From assembly GCA_036501365.1 (NCBI GenBank), contig DASYAL010000009.1:21433-85432 (forward strand): 64,000 nt of DNA, written 5' to 3'. Under the pieces are notes generated by a model. That model saw only the letters and a list, made by a program, of their open reading frames with translations, did not search any database and had not been told where the DNA came from. A program made the translations under genes and the position numbers. Positions within the stretch are counted from its first letter, which is position 1. Each line of letters begins with the position of its first letter. Of this stretch, positions 8,550 through 15,463 are shown piece by piece. Origin of the DNA: CAIKMD01 sp036501365. Its GTDB lineage: Bacteria; Pseudomonadota; Alphaproteobacteria; ATCC43930; CGMCC-115725.

Positions 8550-9049
8550 TCGGGCTCGATCTTGCCGATGGCCTCGATCCGGCCTTGCAGCGACATGCGG
8601 TCGAGCTTGTCCAGCGGCAGGCTGACGAAAAGCGAGATGCGGCGCTGCAGCGCCAGCATCGCTTCGCCGAAAGCATGCTCGATCTGCCCGGGCGTGCCTG
8701 CGGCCGCAGCGGGATCGGGCACGCCCCAATGCGCGGTCATCGGCTGACCCGGCCACACCGGGCAAACTTCATTGGCGGCGTTGTCGCAGACGGTGAAGAC
8801 GAAATCGAGCGCCGGCGCACCGGGCCGCGCGAACTCGTTCCAGCTCTTGGAGCGCAGCCCCGCGATCGGATAGCCGAGGCGCTGCAGCAGCGCGAGGGTG
8901 TGCGGGTTGACGTCGCCCTTGGGCAGGCTGCCCGCCGAATAGGCATGGAAGCGGCCGCCGGCGATGCGGTTGAGCAGCGCCTCGCCGAAAATCGAGCGCG
9001 CCGAATTGCCGGTGCAGAGGAACAGGACATTGTACGCTCGTTCAGCCAT
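8546..9049 (-). CDS. arsC: Arsenate reductase, low-molecular-weight phosphatase fold
   Basis: A 167-residue ArsC reducing arsenate to arsenite. The P-loop FLCTGNSARS has nucleophile Cys12; Cys88 and Cys95 (VCDNAANEVCP) complete the three-cysteine relay, with the same seven-residue spacing as Cys82/Cys89 of the thioredoxin-coupled Staphylococcus enzyme. The general-acid region WGVPDPA is present. The ATG at 9049 lies inside the grxB stop region, and an alternative ATG at 9061 would add four residues (MAPP); I prefer the shorter form because MAERAYNVLFLC is a typical start. The downstream gene overlaps by ATGA. Confidence 0.92.
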   Translation of the reverse strand: MAERAYNVLFLCTGNSARSIFGEALLNRIAGGRFHAYSAGSLPKGDVNPHTLALLQRLGYPIAGLRSKSWNEFARPGAPALDFVFTVCDNAANEVCPVWPGQPMTAHWGVPDPAAAAGTPGQIEHAFGEAMLALQRRISLFVSLPLDKLDRMSLQGRIEAIGKIEPE

Positions 9050-9509
9050 GGGAGGCGCCATCAGACACCGGCAACGGTTGATAGCCGATGCGGCTCATCA
9101 TCGCTTCGAAGTGGTCGCGGACCTTGCGTGGCAAGCGAAGTCCTTTGACGACGGCGACGGAGCGCAGCAGCGGCAGAACGCGAACGTCGTCGAGCGGATA
9201 GCGCGGCCAGGCGAGCGGCGCGGTTCTGGCGGCAAATTCATCGGCCCAGGCGGCAATCTCGCGCCGCTCTTGCCCGGCCAGAACCGGCTCGCCGCGACCA
9301 TCGATGGTGCGGACCATGTCCATGCTTTCGAGCATCGGCTTGCCGTCGTCTTTCACCAGGATGGGAATGACGCGCTTGCCGACGAGACCGGCCATGGTAT
9401 CGGTGTCGTCGTCCAGCACCACGGTCTCTTGCAGATGCGTGCCCTTCGGTGCCGCGGTCATGCGCACCCGGAGACACAGGGAGCAATGCTCGAACATATA
9501 AAGCTTCAT
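9042..9509 (-). CDS. grxB: Glutaredoxin-2-like protein within the arsenic operon
   Basis: A 155-residue GrxB-type protein: MKLYMFEHCSLCLRVRM aligns with the glutaredoxin-2 start, with redox cysteines at 9 and 12 (CSLC instead of the usual CPYC). GKRVIPILVKDDG and SMDMVRTID match the thioredoxin-fold GSH-binding part. The C-terminal GST-like helical domain is shorter than the E. coli protein (about 215 residues). The ATG overlaps the arsR stop (ATGA), and arsC begins within the last bases, so it is translationally coupled to both. A role in recycling ArsC or deglutathionylation during arsenic stress is inferred. Confidence 0.82.
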   Translation of the reverse strand: MKLYMFEHCSLCLRVRMTAAPKGTHLQETVVLDDDTDTMAGLVGKRVIPILVKDDGKPMLESMDMVRTIDGRGEPVLAGQERREIAAWADEFAARTAPLAWPRYPLDDVRVLPLLRSVAVVKGLRLPRKVRDHFEAMMSRIGYQPLPVSDGASHG

Positions 9510-9862
9510 GCGGTCCTCTTTCTTTGCGCCGCAGCTTTGCCTGCTTTTGCCGGGCGACAAACGGGGACACAGACAACGTCGCTGCCGCAACAATTCTCGG
9601 TGAGGTAGCCCATCACCGCGTTCATGGCGGCGAAATCGGTCGCGTAGATGAGTTGACGGCTGAGCCGGCGCTGGGTGACGAGGCCGGCATGCAGCAGTTG
9701 CTGCAAATGGAAGGTGAGCGAAGACGGCGGCAGATCGAGCTTCTCGGCGATCACGCCGGCCGGCAAACCGGCGGGACCGCGCTCGACCAGCATGCGGAAC
9801 ACCCGGAGCCGCGTCTCATGGGCGAGCGCGCCGAGCGCCGCGACCACCTGGCTCCCGTCCAT
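9506..9862 (-). CDS. arsR: ArsR-family arsenite-responsive repressor
   Basis: A 118-residue winged-helix repressor heading the operon. The helix-turn-helix covers about residues 35-60 (AEKLDLPPSSLTFHLQQL). The As(III) ligand candidates are C-terminal: Cys91, Cys92 and Cys98, plus Cys102 (NCCGSDVVCVPVC), resembling the Cys95/Cys96/Cys102 site of the Acidithiobacillus ferrooxidans ArsR rather than the CVC site of plasmid R773 ArsR. A GGAGG ribosome-binding site precedes the ATG at 9862. It probably represses its own operon through the paired sites just upstream. Confidence 0.93.
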   Translation of the reverse strand: MDGSQVVAALGALAHETRLRVFRMLVERGPAGLPAGVIAEKLDLPPSSLTFHLQQLLHAGLVTQRRLSRQLIYATDFAAMNAVMGYLTENCCGSDVVCVPVCRPAKAGKAAAQRKRTA

Positions 9863-9877
9863 GGGGCATCCTCCGAT

Positions 9878-9948
9878 ATTTCGCCAACAATCGAAATGTA
9901 AGCGGGCCCCGGCGGACGAGTCAACGACATTTCGAGAATAATCGAAAT
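9878..9948 (-). promoter_or_regulatory. arsR promoter with two ArsR operators
   Basis: Two copies of ATTTCG-N8-CGAAAT lie at 9878-9897 and 9929-9948, centres 51 bp apart (about five helical turns); the upstream copy extends to a perfect 7-bp palindrome (ATTTCGA/TCGAAAT). Between them, on the minus strand, are a -35 TTGACT (9924-9919) and a -10 TACATT (9900-9895) 18 bp apart. The proximal operator overlaps the -10 box and the distal one abuts the -35 box. This is a classic repression arrangement for the ars operon. Confidence 0.85.
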
Positions 9949-9977
9949 AAGGAGCGCGGAGAGCAATCGGGTGAGAA

Positions 9978-10607
9978 TCAGCCGGGTTGGGTGGATGGAC
10001 CCTTCACGTAGTCGGACTTGATTAGCTGAATCCTCCGGCCCATCCGTTTAATTGTGCCCACACGCCCTAAATCGGCAAGCGCTCGATAGTACGCCTCATG
10101 GGTGAGACCCAGGTCTTCAGCGACTTCGAGCAGTGGCCGATCGAAGACGACCGTCCCGTCCTTCGATGCCGACAGGTGCAGATGGTGCAACACGCGATCA
10201 TTTGCCGATCGGATATTTCGCAATTCACGCATCGCACGCGCATGATGAAGTAGGTGCGTGACCTGTTCGAGCAGCGCGAGCATAGTCGCGGGCGATTCGC
10301 TTACGACCGCCAGCATCCCGGCTTTGCTGCAAACGCGGACTTGCGTGGACTCGGCGGCAATCGCGTCGCACTGATAGACATCCGAAAACAGCGCACCCTC
10401 GGCGAAAAGCTCGCCCGCCCGCCCGGTATGGATCGTCATCCGATCACCGGCGGCGAGATGCCGAACCATGCGGAGCCGCCCGCGCAAGATGTGAAATATT
10501 GCCGTCGTCGGCTCGCCTTGTCGGAACAGCGGCTCGTCGCGGGCAAGCGTGCGGATTGGACCACGTCCGAACAGTCGCTCCAGGCTTTCGTTATCGAATT
10601 CGTTCAT
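9978..10607 (-). CDS. Crp/Fnr-family transcriptional regulator
   Basis: A 209-residue regulator with an N-terminal cyclic-nucleotide-binding-type jelly roll (LFRQGEPTTAIFHILRGRLRM, then GELFAEGALFSD), a dimer helix around 105-130 (LLEQVTHLLHHARAMRELRN) and a C-terminal winged helix (LLEVAEDLGLTHEAYYRALADL). There is no N-terminal cysteine cluster, so it is not an oxygen-sensing FNR with an iron-sulfur cluster; the ligand is unknown. Its ATG overlaps the stop of the upstream gene by one base (TGATG). The palindrome ahead of that gene is an FNR-type site, which suggests that this protein controls its own operon. Confidence 0.88.
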   Translation of the reverse strand: MNEFDNESLERLFGRGPIRTLARDEPLFRQGEPTTAIFHILRGRLRMVRHLAAGDRMTIHTGRAGELFAEGALFSDVYQCDAIAAESTQVRVCSKAGMLAVVSESPATMLALLEQVTHLLHHARAMRELRNIRSANDRVLHHLHLSASKDGTVVFDRPLLEVAEDLGLTHEAYYRALADLGRVGTIKRMGRRIQLIKSDYVKGPSTQPG

Positions 10608-11371
10608 CAGCCCTTCGGAAAACTCAGTGTCATGCCTTGTCCGAGTTTGAGGCCCTGCACATGACCCGAGACTTTGTTATCAAGGGTCTGAAAATGGGTA
10701 TGTATATTCGTGCCCATCGGGGTGAAGACGCCCTGATGCTGGCTTGACCAGAAGCCGACGAGCTTCACGTCCCGACCGCGTAGCTCGAATGGGATTTGGA
10801 TTTTCTGGTGGGCTTCCATGCCGGGCGGGGTGTCGGGCGTTGCGTTGACGATGTGGAAATCGACCAGTTCCGGCCTTCCCGTCATTACGAATGGAAACGC
10901 CTGGGTCAGCCCTACTTTAGCACCGGCTTGCCCGACGAAGCGTTCCACGTCTGCATAGGTCGACAATTCCGGAACGTCTTGAGTCTGCCAAGCGGGGACC
11001 TCGGCCCACACGAAGAACGGCGAGCCCGCCTTGAAGCTCTCCTGCACGTGGACAAGGTGGTCGGCACCGACGCGCGCGAGCGATGGTCGGCTGTCCGCAA
11101 TCGTCACTTCGCCCGTCATTCCTTGGATCGGACCGATACCGTAGAGATGCGGCCTGTCCTTGAGGGTCAGCAAGTCGAGATGAGCGGCCCGATCGCCAGT
11201 GAGGATGGTTTGGCGCTGGGAACCCACAAACGATAGCGAGTAGCCGGGTCCGTCGATATTGGAAGGTGCGTCGATCGCGCTGGCCGCGAAGAGCCGGCTA
11301 GTCACCGTGGCAGCACACACGCCGCAGCCGGTCACAAGGCCAGTGTGGAACAATTGGCGTCGGGTCAACAT
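10607..11371 (-). CDS. Tat-exported acetolactate-decarboxylase-like protein
   Basis: A 254-residue protein with a twin-arginine-type leader (TRRQLF, then a hydrophobic segment to about residue 30). The C-terminal half has H-T-H followed eleven residues later by G-H (within NIHTHFQ...SGH). This is the spacing of the zinc ligands His194/His196/His207 of Bacillus brevis alpha-acetolactate decarboxylase, and the preceding KLVGFWS resembles that enzyme's GTIVGF strand. I infer the same fold and metal site; catalytic activity and substrate are unproven, and periplasmic location would be unusual for acetoin synthesis. It is the first gene of a two-gene operon with the Crp/Fnr regulator. Confidence 0.6.
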   Translation of the reverse strand: MLTRRQLFHTGLVTGCGVCAATVTSRLFAASAIDAPSNIDGPGYSLSFVGSQRQTILTGDRAAHLDLLTLKDRPHLYGIGPIQGMTGEVTIADSRPSLARVGADHLVHVQESFKAGSPFFVWAEVPAWQTQDVPELSTYADVERFVGQAGAKVGLTQAFPFVMTGRPELVDFHIVNATPDTPPGMEAHQKIQIPFELRGRDVKLVGFWSSQHQGVFTPMGTNIHTHFQTLDNKVSGHVQGLKLGQGMTLSFPKG

Positions 11372-11393
11372 AGGGTTCTCCTTGGTTGGCCCA

Positions 11394-11438
11394 TAGATAT
11401 TCGATCTGCTTTGCCTCCCGATATGATCTCGATCATAT
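11394..11438 (-). promoter_or_regulatory. FNR-type palindrome and promoter
   Basis: The 18-bp palindrome ATATGATCTCGATCATAT (11421-11438) has perfect 8-bp arms and the FNR/DNR core TGAT-N4-ATCA. On the minus strand a -10-like TATCTA lies at 11399-11394, which would put transcription start near 11387 and the palindrome centre at about -42, the class II activator position. No good -35 hexamer is needed in that arrangement, and none is evident. Confidence 0.75.
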
Positions 11439-11643
11439 GTGCCGGAAAGGTGGCATAGTCAGCCCGCCCGGTCGCCACGTGCAACGAATGGCCGGGACCT
11501 TCCATGCCTGCTCCCGGGGCAGATTTCGCGCTTGCGCGCCTCCCTGCCCTGCATCCGGCCTGCGCTGCATAGGGATTGGGGAAGACCGCGCCGCGCGCGT
11601 TTGATCGCGGCGCGGGTGAGCGATATATGAACGCTCGCAACCC

Positions 11644-12807
11644 ATGAGCGACGACTTCACACCCGCGATCGCGGTCTCGCGCAATCGCTTCGACCGGATG
11701 GAGATTGCCGGCGCCTTCGGCGATCTCGGCACGCTCATCCCCTTCGTCGTCGCCTATATCGGCGTGCTCGGCATGGATCCGTTCGGGGTGCTGTTCGCGT
11801 TCGGCGTCTCGATGCTGGTCTGCGGCTTCGTCTATCGCACGCCGGTCCCGGTCCAGCCGATGAAAGCCGCGGGCGCGATCGCGACGACGCAGGCGGTGCA
11901 GACCCTGACCATCACCCCGGCGATGGTGTGGGGCGCCGGCCTCGCGACCGGGATCGTGTGGCTGGTCCTCGGCCTCACCGGCACCGCGCATCGCGTCGCG
12001 CGTCTCGTCAACCGCCCGGTCGTGCTCGGCATCATTTTGGGCCTCGGCTTCAATTTCATGATCGAGGGCGCGAAGATGATGGCGCAGAATTGGTGGATCG
12101 GCGGCGCCGCCTTGCTCGGCACGTCGCTGCTGCTCGCCAACAAGCGCGTCCCGGCGATGTTCGTGCTGCTGCTCGGCGGCGCGGCTTACGGCGTCGTCAG
12201 CGATCCGACCCTGCTTGCGGCGCTGAGCGGCGTGCATCTCGAATGGCGGCTGCCGCGTTTCGCGCTGAGCGATATGAGCTTTTCCGACTTCACCATCGGC
12301 GCGATCTTCCTCGCGCTGCCGCAATTGCCCTTGACCCTCGGCAACGCGGTGATCGCGATCACCGAGGAGAACAACCTGCTCTTTCCCGACCGCCCGGTGA
12401 GCGAGGGCAAGATCGCGACCTCGACCGGCCTGATGAATCTCCTCAGCGCGACGATCGGCGGCGTGCCGATGTGCCACGGCGCCGGCGGCATGGCCGGCCA
12501 TGTGCAATTCGGCGCGCGCACCGGCGGCGCGACGGTGATTCTCGGCGGCGTGCTGATCGCGACGGCGCTGCTCTTGAGCGGCTCGGTCGCGGTCCTTTTT
12601 CGCTTGTTCCCGCCGGCGATCCTCGGCGTCATCCTCTTCTTGACCGGCGCGCAGCTCGCGCTCGGCGCCTGCGACATCCCCAAGGACAAGGGCGAGCGCT
12701 TCGTCGTCGTGATCACCGGCGCGCTGGCGATGTGGAACGTCGGCATCGCTTTCGTCGTCGGCATGACCGCTTTCTGGCTCAACAAGCGCGGCTGGCTGCG
12801 GTTGTGA
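11644..12807 (+). CDS. Molybdate transporter, MOT1/SulP-related family
   Basis: A 387-residue inner-membrane protein with about ten hydrophobic segments. The two conserved MOT1 blocks are clear: GAFGDLGTLIPFV near the N-terminus, and PMCHGAGGMAGHVQFGARTGGA near residue 280. PVPVQPMKAAGAIA is also diagnostic. MOT1 proteins take up molybdate with high affinity in plants and algae, and bacterial relatives are annotated as sulfate/molybdate transporters. Molybdenum-cofactor genes moaC and moeA lie elsewhere in the window but are not adjacent. It is a monocistronic gene; no ModE-type site was recognised upstream. Confidence 0.87.
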   Translation: MSDDFTPAIAVSRNRFDRMEIAGAFGDLGTLIPFVVAYIGVLGMDPFGVLFAFGVSMLVCGFVYRTPVPVQPMKAAGAIATTQAVQTLTITPAMVWGAGLATGIVWLVLGLTGTAHRVARLVNRPVVLGIILGLGFNFMIEGAKMMAQNWWIGGAALLGTSLLLANKRVPAMFVLLLGGAAYGVVSDPTLLAALSGVHLEWRLPRFALSDMSFSDFTIGAIFLALPQLPLTLGNAVIAITEENNLLFPDRPVSEGKIATSTGLMNLLSATIGGVPMCHGAGGMAGHVQFGARTGGATVILGGVLIATALLLSGSVAVLFRLFPPAILGVILFLTGAQLALGACDIPKDKGERFVVVITGALAMWNVGIAFVVGMTAFWLNKRGWLRL

Positions 12808-12819
12808 AGGGGATTATCC

Positions 12820-12960
12820 CCTCGTGAGCACCGGGCAAGCGAATGACCGTCAGGATCGCTCCAGAACGCCATCCACAAATCATGGTCGTCCGTCCGGGCA
12901 ATCAGCTGCGGCTTGGGATCGAAAGCGAGGTGGCGCGGCGCTCGTTCGCGTGGCGCCAAT
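12820..12960 (-). pseudogene. VOC/glyoxalase-family C-terminal remnant
   Basis: The minus strand between the transporter and the MFS gene reads TVALAPRE, then RAPRHLAFDP and finally DDHDLWMAFWSDPDGHSLA. The last block is the usual C-terminal strand of VOC proteins (the W-x-x-F-x-D-P-D-G-x-x-L pattern). No start codon with a ribosome-binding site or N-terminal metal-binding strand is found in the same frame, and the 5' side runs into the MFS leader region. I read it as a truncated gene remnant; the call depends on one motif. Confidence 0.45.
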
Positions 12961-13072
12961 GCCACGGTACTTTCTGATCCTGCCAATCTCGCAAAGGACT
13001 GGCGTGCGGCGAATCTCCACGGCGCGACCGAAGATGCTACTCTCACAACCCCAATCCGCGCGGGAGGCATTT

Positions 13073-14695
13073 TTGACCGACACGGCGACATCCGCGACCA
13101 CCGCCGCGCCACGCGCGGAGTCGCCCTGGAGTCCCTTCGCTCGCACCGCTTTCGCGGTGCTCTGGACCGCGACGGTCATCTCCAATATCGGCACCTGGAT
13201 GCAGAGCGCGGCCTCGGGCTGGCTGATGACCAGCCTCGATCCCGATCCGCTGATGGTGGCGCTGGTGCAGCTCGCGACCGCGCTGCCGATGTTCCTGCTC
13301 GCCCTGCCCGGCGGCGCGATCGCCGACATCGTCGACCGGCGGCGGCTGTTGCTCCGGGTCGAGCTCGCGATCACCGTCGTGATCGCGTTCTTCTCCATTT
13401 TTGTCGCCCTCGACGAGGTGTCGCCGGTGTTCCTGCTGTTCGTCACCGCCTGCGGCGGCGCCGCGGCGGCGCTGATCGCGCCCGCCTGGCAATCGATCGT
13501 GCCGCTGCTGGTCGGGCGCGCGGAATTGCCGCCGGCCGTTGCCCTCAACAGCATCGGCATCAATGTCAGCCGCGCGGTCGGTCCCGCCCTGGCCGGCGCC
13601 GTCATCGCCTGGCTCGGCATCGCCGCGCCGTTCTGGCTCAACGCCGTCAGCAACCTCGCCGTCATCGCGGCGCTGCTGTGGTGGCGCGAGCCTTCCGGCA
13701 GCGCGCCGCGCCTGCCGCCGGAGCGCTTCATCGGCGCCATGGTGATCGGGCTGCGCCATGCGCGCAACAACGCCGCGCTGCGCGACACGCTGAAGCGCGC
13801 GGCGGTGTTCTTTCCCCTCGCCAGCGCCTATTGGGCGCTCCTGCCGCTGGTCGCGCGCGAGAAGATCCATGGCGGGCCGGCGACGTACGGCCTGCTGCTC
13901 GGCACCATCGGCCTCGCCGCGATCGCCGGCGCGCTGCTGTTGCCGCGCTTGAAGAACCGGCTCGGCGCCCACCGCATCGCCACCTGCGGCATGCTCGGCA
14001 CGGCGCTGGCGCTGGCGCTCTTCAGCGTCTCGGTTCGTCCCGCGGTGGCCTTCGCCGCCAGCGCCGTCGCCGGAATCTCCTGGATCGCGGTGATGGCGCC
14101 GCTCAACGTCTCGGCGCTGGTCGTGCTGCCGGCCTGGGTGCGCGGCCGCGGCGTCGCGGTCTATGCGACGGTGATGTTCGGCGGCCTGACCCTCGGCAGC
14201 CTGATCTGGGGACAGGTCGCCGCCTCTTACGGCATCCGCACCGCGCTGCTCGATGCCGCCGTGCTGCTTGCCCTCGCCGTGCCGCTGACGCGGCGCTGGA
14301 AGCTCGCGACCGGGACCGGCGTCGATCTCAGCCCGTCGATGCAATGGCCGGCGCCGGTGATCGCGCATGACGTGCCGTCCGAGCGCGGGCCGGTGCTGGT
14401 GACGGTCGACTATCTCATCCGGCCGGCCGACCGCGTCGCCTTCCTCGCGGCGATGGACGGGTTGCGCCAGCAGCGGCGGCGCCTCGGCGCCTATGACTGG
14501 GACGTGTTCGAGGATACGGCGCGCGAGGGCCGTTTCCTCGAGACCTTCCGCGTCGATTCCTGGCTCGAGCATCTGCGCCAGCACGAGCGCGTCACCGCCG
14601 AGGACACGATCGTGCAGGCGGCCGCCAGCCGCTTCCACAGCGAGGGCACGCCGCGCGTCACGCATCTGATCGCGGCGCGGCCAAGCGATCTGTGA
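13073..14695 (+). CDS. MFS exporter with C-terminal ABM-like domain
   Basis: A 540-residue major-facilitator protein of the MFS_3/EntS-like group: about twelve hydrophobic segments from residue 22 to 410, with GGAIADIVDRRRLLL as the loop 2-3 motif and NSIGINVSRAVGPALAG in helix 5. Residues about 435-540 (VLVTVDYLIRPADRVAFLAA onward to TEDTIVQ-type helix) form a soluble ferredoxin-like domain resembling antibiotic-biosynthesis monooxygenase folds, a fusion often seen in this group. The start is a TTG at 13073 with GGGAGG five bases before it; an ATG at 13034 would add 13 residues and lacks a comparable site. Substrate unknown. Confidence 0.85.
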   Translation: MTDTATSATTAAPRAESPWSPFARTAFAVLWTATVISNIGTWMQSAASGWLMTSLDPDPLMVALVQLATALPMFLLALPGGAIADIVDRRRLLLRVELAITVVIAFFSIFVALDEVSPVFLLFVTACGGAAAALIAPAWQSIVPLLVGRAELPPAVALNSIGINVSRAVGPALAGAVIAWLGIAAPFWLNAVSNLAVIAALLWWREPSGSAPRLPPERFIGAMVIGLRHARNNAALRDTLKRAAVFFPLASAYWALLPLVAREKIHGGPATYGLLLGTIGLAAIAGALLLPRLKNRLGAHRIATCGMLGTALALALFSVSVRPAVAFAASAVAGISWIAVMAPLNVSALVVLPAWVRGRGVAVYATVMFGGLTLGSLIWGQVAASYGIRTALLDAAVLLALAVPLTRRWKLATGTGVDLSPSMQWPAPVIAHDVPSERGPVLVTVDYLIRPADRVAFLAAMDGLRQQRRRLGAYDWDVFEDTAREGRFLETFRVDSWLEHLRQHERVTAEDTIVQAAASRFHSEGTPRVTHLIAARPSDL

Positions 14696-14787
14696 GAGGC
14701 GGCGATCTGTGAGCGCGGGCGAGCGCTGAAAGCCCGCACCGCCGCCGACAAGCGCGCGGCCATTCTGTCGCGGGGCGACAAGTGGTA

Positions 14788-15372
14788 GAGGCCAGAAAAA
14801 ATCTCCCTCATCCTGAGCGAAGGCTGAGCCCTGAGCTTAACGAAGGGGCGAAGCCGTAGTCGAAGGACGCTGGATGGCTTTGCAACGCTGCAGAAAGACC
14901 GTGCGTCCTTCGACTGCGCTGCGCTTCGCTCAGGATGAGGTTGGATTGTGCGCGGCATCGACATGAGCGGGCGGCGCTTGAGGCCAGACAAAAATATCTC
15001 CCTCATCCTGAGCGAAGGCTGAGCCCTGAACTTAGCGAAGGGGCGAAGCCGTAGTCGAAGGACGCTGGATGGCTTTGCAACGCTGCAGAAACACCGCGCG
15101 TCTCCTGAGCTTGTCGAAGGGCGACTGCGCTGCGCTCCGCTCAGGATGAGGTTGGATTGTGCGCGGCATCGACATGAGCGGGCGGCGCTTGAGGCCAGAC
15201 AAAAATATCTCCTCACCCTGAGCGAAGGCTGAGCCCTGAGCTTAGCGAAGGGGCGAAGCCGTAGTCGAAGGACGCTGGATGGCTTTGCAACGCTGCAGAA
15301 ACACCGCGCGTCTCCTGAGCTTGTCGAAGGGCGTCTGCGCTGCGCTCCGCTCAGGATGAGGAAGGTTGTGCG
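14788..15372. repeat. Three tandem copies of a ~180-210 bp intergenic repeat
   Basis: Each unit begins GAGGCCAGA (14788, 14980, 15191) and carries CCTGAGCGAAGGCTGAGCC, GTAGTCGAAGGACGCTGG and TTTGCAACGCTGCAGAAA in the same order. Spacings are 192 and 211 bp, and the third unit ends near 15372. The copies differ by small indels, including an extra CTGAGCTTGTCGAAGG in units 2 and 3. The CTGAGC/GCTCAG cores can pair into hairpins. The whole 768-bp gap between the MFS gene and eno consists of this array plus short flanks; no gene is visible in it. Confidence 0.85.
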
Positions 15373-15463
15373 CGCGGCATCAAGCAGAGGAATGCGGCGT
15401 CTTTTGATTTGCTTCGCACGACGGCTCGGCGCTGGAAGATTCGCGCCTCGCCTGTGCTACGCG

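Noticed and set aside
11365..12507. Long open frame antisense to the MOT1-type transporter
   Set aside because: Low-complexity acidic/basic translation typical of third-position GC bias; the plus strand carries a real transporter.
13043..14665. 540-codon open frame antisense to the MFS gene
   Set aside because: No motif, extreme Arg/Glu/His content, fully overlapped by a clear membrane transporter.
14788..15372. CRISPR array
   Set aside because: Units are about 200 bp with no unique spacers and no cas genes; it is a tandem duplication of an intergenic repeat.
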